NCBI GenBank assembly: GCA_038326615.1
Contig: JBBQKF010000099.1
Location: 1 to 9,200, forward strand
Reading direction: 5' to 3'
Source: JBBQKF01 sp038326615
GTDB taxonomy: Bacteria; Bacillota; Clostridia; Saccharofermentanales; UBA5734
DNA length: 9,200 nucleotides
The first letter of the stretch is position 1; each line of letters opens with the position of its first letter. Under the pieces are notes generated by a model. The model ran no database searches and was not told the DNA's origin. It saw nothing but the letters and a program-made list of their open reading frames with translations. The translations under genes and the position numbers were made by a program. This document shows, piece by piece, positions 5,292 to 9,200 of the stretch.

Positions 5292-7957
5292 TTTGTTTTG
5301 TCCGTCCCTTCCTCTTCAATAATATATAAATTTGATCCAAAATCGCCAAGTAATCTGGTTTGTTCTGTATACCATGTCCCCATAAACTGATTGTTAAGTT
5401 TAACCCCGTTGTTAAGTAAATCGCCATATGCCAAATATCTTTCTTCGCAATCTTTCATACGGTAAAATTTATCAACAATTCTTACAAGAAAACCGTCAGG
5501 ATTGATTTTGAATGGCAGAACGTGATTCATCAAAGCGCCAAATCTTTTGATTGAAAACCCCTGTGCAAGAGTTGAAAACGAATATCTCTTTTTAGATTCT
5601 AGCCCGCATAAAGGCAAAACATCCCCGCCCTCGCTTGCAATTGATAATGTCTGGAAATTTCCTGCGATAGCGTTTGTTTTATCTTTCGAAAGACACATCA
5701 TCTGGAACTTGTTGTCCTTTAATTTGTCAAATCTGTAATAATTGCCGTAAAGAAGAGTTTGGCGGTGCTTTTTATAAAAACAGATTTGCTGGCGGATTTC
5801 CTTTTTTTCAGCACTGCTTAAATATTTGAGGTCCATTTCATAACCAAGAGAACCAAAACACGCAACATTGAAACGGGTAGATAATAAAGTGTTTCTTAGT
5901 GTTTGCTGATGAGGAGCGGACGAAACGTGCGCACTTATTGAAGATAACGGATAAAAATAGCTAAGACCATTTTGGATTTTAAGTCGTTCACCGGGGTCTG
6001 TGTTATCCGAAGCCCATATTTGAGGAGAGAAGCAAAGCATGCCAAGATCAAAGCGGTTTCCACCACTAGAACAAGTTTCGAGAAGAATTTGAGGGCGAGG
6101 GACAAATATTCGATTTAATATGTCGTATAAACCAAGAATGTACAGATGAAAAAACATTCCGTGCGAAAATTCATTTTTCGAAGCTAAATATGGTGAATAC
6201 ATATCGGTCATATGTCTGTTCATATCCCATTTTATATATGAAATATTGCACGAATCAATTATCCGCATGATATTTTCAACGATGTAGTCACGAACATTAG
6301 GATTGCACAAGTCAAGCACAAGTTGATTTCTTCCATAACTTGGATTTCTGTTAGGTAATTTGACCGCGTATTCAGGGTGTTCTCGATAAAGGTTGCTGTC
6401 TTCGTTAATCATTTCGGGCTCAAACCAAAGTCCGAATTTCAATCCCATCTTGTTGATTTTTTTAATGAATAAGGGGAGCCCATGAGGGAATTTCTTCTTG
6501 TTTACATTATAATCTCCAAGTCCAGCTTTATCACTGTCGCGATTCCCAAACCAGCCATCATCCAAAACAAACATTTCAACACCCAGAGCTTTCGCCTGTT
6601 TTGCCATATGGAGCAATTTACCCTGGGTGAACTTAAAAAAATAGGATTCCCAATTATTGATAAGAACCGGTCGCTCCTTACCTTTAAAATCACCACGGAC
6701 AATATGCCCGTTTATAAAATCGTGAAAATTTCCGCTTGCCCCATTGAATCCTTTGCTTGAAAAAGTCATTACAGCCTGCGGCGTTTCGAAAACTTCATTT
6801 TTCTTAAGAACCCATTCAAAACAGTGTGGGTTTATGCCTGTCATAACTCTGACAATGTCGTGATTGCTAAGTTCAACGGCTTCATAATGATTGCCGCTAT
6901 ACAAAAGATTAAAGCCATAAACTTTGCCTTGATTTTCGCTAGCATTTTTCTCTGAAATCATTATTCCCGGATTGTGCCTGTTGCTAGACGCTCCTGTTGT
7001 AGACTCGTTGATAAAAGTTCCATACTGCAAAGGCCTCGTATGCTTTATCCCTTCTTTAATCCATCCTCCGTCAAGAGTCAGCATTTCAGGTGCAGTAATA
7101 TTCAAATCAAGCATCATACTCATAAGTTTACGGATTGTGAGAGGTAAAATGTTTTTGTTTGCCAGGGTTACACTGCGGGAAATAATATTGGTTTTATAAA
7201 ACACAGTATAGTAAAGTGTTAAATAAATATGGCTTGATCCATCTTTCATTATAATTTCTATCGTTTCGCATTCAGATTCATCCCCATAAGCGCTAGGCAA
7301 CAAAGAAGGAGCAGTTTTATTTAAAAAAACAGATTCATTTAAAGAGGCATATTCATTTAATGAGGAAGATTCATTTAAAGTGGCAGATTCATTTAAAGTG
7401 GCAGATTCATTTCCAGGGATGGTTTTATTTAAAGGAATAGATTCATTTAAAGTGGCAGATTCATTTCCAGGAGCAGTTTTATTTAAAGGAATAGATTCAT
7501 TTAAAGTGGCAGATTCATTTCTAGGAGCAGTTTTATTTAAAGGAATAGATTCATTTTCAAGGGTAGTTTCATTTAGCGATGTAGATTCATTTAACGGGGT
7601 AGAGTTTTTAAAAGGGTTTTTGCATCCTTTGAAAATTTGATGTGACTCATAGATGAAATCACAAACATATGAGCCATCAGGCATTTTTATTTCAATAGGG
7701 GAATGCCTGAAATCACCTTTGCCTATTCCAGAGTATTCCAGCGACAAATTATCAAGACAATACAAATCGTCAGTCTTTTCATAAGGAATACAAGTCCCAA
7801 TTGCTGCGGTATGCTTTAATAACAAAGGTGTAATATCTTGCGTCTCGATTCTGTCAGCATAAAAAATACTTTCAAGATGCCCGAATTTAGTGATGCGAAA
7901 AATATAACTTGTATTTTCTGTATGAAGGTAGAAAACATTGTCCTTAAATTCAATCAT
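5288..7957 (-). CDS. GH36 alpha-galactosidase with a hexapeptide-repeat insertion
   Basis: This 889-aa cytoplasmic enzyme (no signal peptide) would release terminal alpha-1,6-galactose from melibiose, raffinose or stachyose. The N-terminal beta-sandwich shows GDFRHSPIEIKMPDGSYVCDF. The catalytic barrel has LINNWESYFF, FVLDDGWFG (about 463-471), GLWFEPEMI, YIKWDMNRH with nucleophile Asp578, CSSGGNRFDLGM (629-640) and SDNTDPGERL with acid/base Asp651. Bacterial GH36 enzymes of this type are usually about 730-750 aa; most of the excess is a roughly 100-residue low-complexity repeat block (residues 118-218), placed where relatives have a short loop before the ATY-like strand. The start is the ATG at 7955-7957, which has AAAGGTGG ten bases upstream; the frame stays open upstream to a GTG at 8017 inside IS-like sequence, but that lacks support. 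It overlaps the symporter gene by four bases. All catalytic motifs are intact, so it is probably active unless the insertion disturbs assembly. Confidence 0.93.
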   Translation of the reverse strand: MIEFKDNVFYLHTENTSYIFRITKFGHLESIFYADRIETQDITPLLLKHTAAIGTCIPYEKTDDLYCLDNLSLEYSGIGKGDFRHSPIEIKMPDGSYVCDFIYESHQIFKGCKNPFKNSTPLNESTSLNETTLENESIPLNKTAPRNESATLNESIPLNKTAPGNESATLNESIPLNKTIPGNESATLNESATLNESSSLNEYASLNESVFLNKTAPSLLPSAYGDESECETIEIIMKDGSSHIYLTLYYTVFYKTNIISRSVTLANKNILPLTIRKLMSMMLDLNITAPEMLTLDGGWIKEGIKHTRPLQYGTFINESTTGASSNRHNPGIMISEKNASENQGKVYGFNLLYSGNHYEAVELSNHDIVRVMTGINPHCFEWVLKKNEVFETPQAVMTFSSKGFNGASGNFHDFINGHIVRGDFKGKERPVLINNWESYFFKFTQGKLLHMAKQAKALGVEMFVLDDGWFGNRDSDKAGLGDYNVNKKKFPHGLPLFIKKINKMGLKFGLWFEPEMINEDSNLYREHPEYAVKLPNRNPSYGRNQLVLDLCNPNVRDYIVENIMRIIDSCNISYIKWDMNRHMTDMYSPYLASKNEFSHGMFFHLYILGLYDILNRIFVPRPQILLETCSSGGNRFDLGMLCFSPQIWASDNTDPGERLKIQNGLSYFYPLSSISAHVSSAPHQQTLRNTLLSTRFNVACFGSLGYEMDLKYLSSAEKKEIRQQICFYKKHRQTLLYGNYYRFDKLKDNKFQMMCLSKDKTNAIAGNFQTLSIASEGGDVLPLCGLESKKRYSFSTLAQGFSIKRFGALMNHVLPFKINPDGFLVRIVDKFYRMKDCEERYLAYGDLLNNGVKLNNQFMGTWYTEQTRLLGDFGSNLYIIEEEGTDKTK
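7304..7591 (-). repeat. 16 tandem 18-bp (hexapeptide) repeats within the alpha-galactosidase
   Basis: Sixteen consecutive in-frame 18-bp units encode residues 123-218, consensus AAT GAA TCT xxx xxx TTA (N-E-S-x-x-L). Variants include NESATL, NESIPL and NKTAPG. A higher-order 54-bp unit of three hexads is present three times head to tail, at 7397-7450, 7451-7504 and 7505-7558, differing by only a few bases. That near identity points to recent expansion by slippage or unequal crossover. Because 18 and 54 are multiples of three, copy-number change keeps the frame. Residues 118-122 (NSTPL) look like a partial seventeenth unit. Confidence 0.95.
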
Positions 7958-7967
7958 ACTATTATAA

Positions 7968-7976
7968 CCACCTTTC
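7968..7976 (-). promoter_or_regulatory. ribosome binding site deciding the alpha-galactosidase start
   Basis: Read on the minus strand, GAAAGGTGG precedes the ATG at 7957-7955 with a 10-nt spacer. It makes this the start, rather than the upstream in-frame GTG at 8017, which lies in the IS-derived palindrome and would add 20 residues not seen in GH36 enzymes. Confidence 0.75.
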
Positions 7977-8014
7977 AATTTTAATAGAAATTTTAGCTCG
8001 TAACCTACTCTCAA

Positions 8015-8100
8015 CACCTCTAGAGGTGGGAGCTTCTTGGGAAGTACAAACTAATGTTCGCATTGTTACCAAGCTATCTCCATCAGCCCGACGGTTCTTT
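8015..8100 (-). mobile_element. orphan IS200/IS605 (TnpB-type) right end with omega-RNA-like 3' part
   Basis: Read on the minus strand, this runs from GAACCGTCGGGCTGATGG (8098 downward) through GATAGCTTGGTAAC to CCCAAGAAGCTCCCACC and ends in a perfect 14-bp palindrome CACCTCTAGAGGTG (8015-8028). In IS200/IS605 and IS1341-type elements the 3' end of tnpB runs into a right end that ends in a subterminal hairpin and is transcribed as the omega RNA scaffold. Here one frame still reads RTLVCTSQEAPTSRG, like the residual tail coding often seen across such right ends. No tnpB or tnpA is present on either side, so this is a solo end or a non-autonomous derivative. The assignment is pattern recognition from memory of these elements and was not searched. 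Confidence 0.55.
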
Positions 8101-8127
8101 ATATGTAAATTCTAAAAATAATTTCAA
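8098..8127 (-). promoter_or_regulatory. candidate sigma-70-type promoter for the omega-RNA-like segment and alpha-galactosidase operon
   Basis: On the minus strand, TTGAAA (8127-8122) and TATAAA (8103-8098) each match the -35 and -10 consensus at 5 of 6 positions, with an 18-bp spacer in AT-rich DNA. Transcription would start near 8090, at the front of the omega-RNA-like sequence, and could continue into the galactosidase 130 bp on. This is the best promoter I can see upstream of the GH36-symporter pair. Confidence 0.5.
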
Positions 8128-8203
8128 CTTTTCTGAAAAATACGTTAGCCACTAAAAGATTATGTTTCATATTATTTGCTTTGTTTTTTTGTTGTCTTTC
8201 ACA

Positions 8204-8232
8204 AAATCAGAATTAAAGCCATGATCTGATTT
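8204..8232. terminator. weak hairpin downstream of the GH1 gene
   Basis: AAATCAGA (8204-8211) and TCTGATTT (8225-8232) form an 8-bp, AT-rich stem with a 13-base loop, about 50 bp after the GH1 stop. On the minus strand only a short T-run follows, so it would be a weak terminator for GH1. On the plus strand it is followed by GCTTTTTATCTTTTT, a better T-tract, but no plus-strand gene ends here. Confidence 0.3.
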
Positions 8233-8279
8233 GCTTTTTATCTTTTTGCAAAACTACTATAAAATTAGGCCCAAACACT

Positions 8280-9200
8280 CTAATTCGTATTATAATCCTG
8301 AACTGCAAATTCGTTATACAAGTCTTCTGTCACACCATTCAACCGAATAATCTGCGAATAAAATTCACCGCTTCTTTTGATGGTCCTGACCTGCGTATCA
8401 AAATCAACGTGCACAATTCCAAACCTCGCACTTTCACCCTCAATCCACTCGAAATTGTCGAGGAAACACCAGTGATAATATCGCTCTATTGGCAAATCAC
8501 TTTCGCAGAGAACTTTTAAATGTTCATAGATATATCTGCATCTGAACTTGTCAGAATTATCGCATGTGCCGTTTTCGGTTATATAGATTGGCGCTTTGTA
8601 TTTGTCATAAAGCATTCGGGCACATCGCAGAATGCCATCCGGATATATTTCCCACCCAAGATCATTAACAGGAGAATTCTCGCGAACACCATCTCCGAAA
8701 CGTGAAACTGTACTTCTAGAATAATAATTAATTCCTATAAAATCATAATATTTACCAGGGTTTATGCCGCTTAACCTTCCGATTGGAAATGAGGGCTTGC
8801 CTGTAGACATCGCTTTGGTTATTGAATTTTGAAAAAGCTGTCTTAGCAAAACCGTGCAAATTAAATGATATGGATTCCATTTTTGCTTAGGTTCGAAAAC
8901 CCTTATGTGATTTGCAAAACTTACTTTTGTATTGCTAAATCCCATTTCCTTGCGAATTTCGTGAATCATCGTATATGCTGCAATATGGCATCTGGTAAAA
9001 TTTTCGTAAACTTTAATAACGCTTGAAAAAGACTTTTTGCCTGGTGGCCAGCTACCGAAAAAATATGAAGTTGTCGCAAATACATTTGGCTCGTTTATTG
9101 TGAGAAATTCGCTTACAATATCACCAAGACTTCTTACAACTTTATTTACAAATCTCAAAAAATACTGCTCGACTTTTGGGTTTTCAAATCCACCCAAATC
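8280..9200 (-). CDS. GH1 family beta-glycosidase (6-phospho-beta-glucosidase or beta-glucosidase), start outside the window
   Basis: This is the C-terminal 306 residues of a family 1 glycoside hydrolase, a (beta/alpha)8-barrel retaining enzyme acting on beta-glucosides or beta-galactosides. The frame is open to the window edge (DLGGFENPKVEQYF), so the true start is beyond 9200; a TTG at 9197 is internal. FLTINEPNVF carries the acid/base Glu (codon 9090-9092), PIYITENGTC the nucleophile Glu (codon 8574-8576), and WCFLDNFEWIEGESARFGIVHVDF is the usual substrate-binding end. GH1 enzymes are about 420-480 aa, so roughly the last two thirds is seen. There is no sign of damage. It lies upstream of the GH36-symporter pair on the same strand, 322 bp away, and may share sugar-dependent control or belong to a separate transcript. 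The aryl, cellobiose or phospho-sugar preference cannot be read from this portion. Confidence 0.92.
   Translation of the reverse strand, partial: DLGGFENPKVEQYFLRFVNKVVRSLGDIVSEFLTINEPNVFATTSYFFGSWPPGKKSFSSVIKVYENFTRCHIAAYTMIHEIRKEMGFSNTKVSFANHIRVFEPKQKWNPYHLICTVLLRQLFQNSITKAMSTGKPSFPIGRLSGINPGKYYDFIGINYYSRSTVSRFGDGVRENSPVNDLGWEIYPDGILRCARMLYDKYKAPIYITENGTCDNSDKFRCRYIYEHLKVLCESDLPIERYYHWCFLDNFEWIEGESARFGIVHVDFDTQVRTIKRSGEFYSQIIRLNGVTEDLYNEFAVQDYNTN

Larger units (their letters stand above)
7958..8279. other. 322-bp spacer between GH1 and GH36 genes, IS-derived in part
   Basis: There is no protein gene here. In transcription order (minus strand) it holds an 8-bp hairpin after the GH1 stop (8204-8232), a promoter-like pair (8098-8127), an omega-RNA/IS200-IS605-like right end (8015-8100) and the galactosidase ribosome site. 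No cre-like or LacI-type operator was recognised by eye. Confidence 0.6.

Noticed and set aside
7304..7591. Regular repeats as a possible CRISPR array
   Set aside because: The units are contiguous, 18 bp, without unique spacers, and stay in the reading frame of a conserved enzyme.
7304..7591. Dense N-x-S/T sequons as glycosylation sites
   Set aside because: They are a by-product of one repeated codon unit, and the enzyme has no signal peptide; bacterial N-glycosylation of a cytoplasmic protein is not expected.
7380..7640. Plus-strand frame encoding DSFKVADSF-type repeats
   Set aside because: It is the antisense shadow of the galactosidase repeat block; the sense strand carries conserved GH36 sequence on both sides.
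7958..8017. Upstream GTG start adding 20 residues to the alpha-galactosidase
   Set aside because: The extension is encoded by IS-derived sequence, while the ATG at 7957 has a strong ribosome site and fits the family N-terminus.

Overview
The window looks like chromosomal DNA from a low-GC Firmicute, most likely an anaerobic gut- or rumen-type Clostridia member. This rests on AT-rich sequence, purine-rich Shine-Dalgarno sites (AAAGGAG, AAAGGTGG), a TnpX/DUF4368-type large serine recombinase, a Firmicute-style Rhs tail and a GPH-family sugar transporter. No rRNA or other taxonomic marker is present, so the assignment is inference.

The left part (about 1-3440, plus strand) is accessory DNA. A small TnpW-like ORF (210-449) is translationally coupled to a large serine recombinase that is broken by a frameshift at a run of seven A residues (776-782); the two halves are 452-862 and 811-2067. 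About 60 bp after the recombinase stop, just past an imperfect inverted repeat (2102-2135), the sequence turns abruptly into the last part of an Rhs core followed by an unrecognised C-terminal domain (2131-2796). The main body of the Rhs protein is absent. Next comes a two-TM protein with a bacterial PH-like domain (2824-3438), placed where an immunity gene would be. About 455 bp without an intact gene follows and contains a decayed coding remnant (3633-3818).

The right part (3894-9200, minus strand) is a sugar-utilisation cluster. Reading in the direction of transcription it has a GH1 beta-glycosidase cut by the window edge (9200-8280), a 320-bp spacer, a GH36 alpha-galactosidase (7957-5288) and a GPH/MelB-like symporter (5291-3894) that overlaps the galactosidase by four bases. 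The last two probably form an operon for importing alpha-galactosides (melibiose/raffinose type) and hydrolysing them in the cytoplasm.

The most unusual features are: (1) a block of sixteen 18-bp in-frame tandem repeats inserted in the N-terminal domain of the alpha-galactosidase; (2) what looks like an orphan IS200/IS605 right end with an omega-RNA-like 3' part upstream of the galactosidase, carrying a good promoter that may now drive the sugar operon; and (3) a serine recombinase beside an orphan Rhs tip and putative immunity gene, with the junction in the conserved Rhs ETGLYYLQSRYYNP motif.
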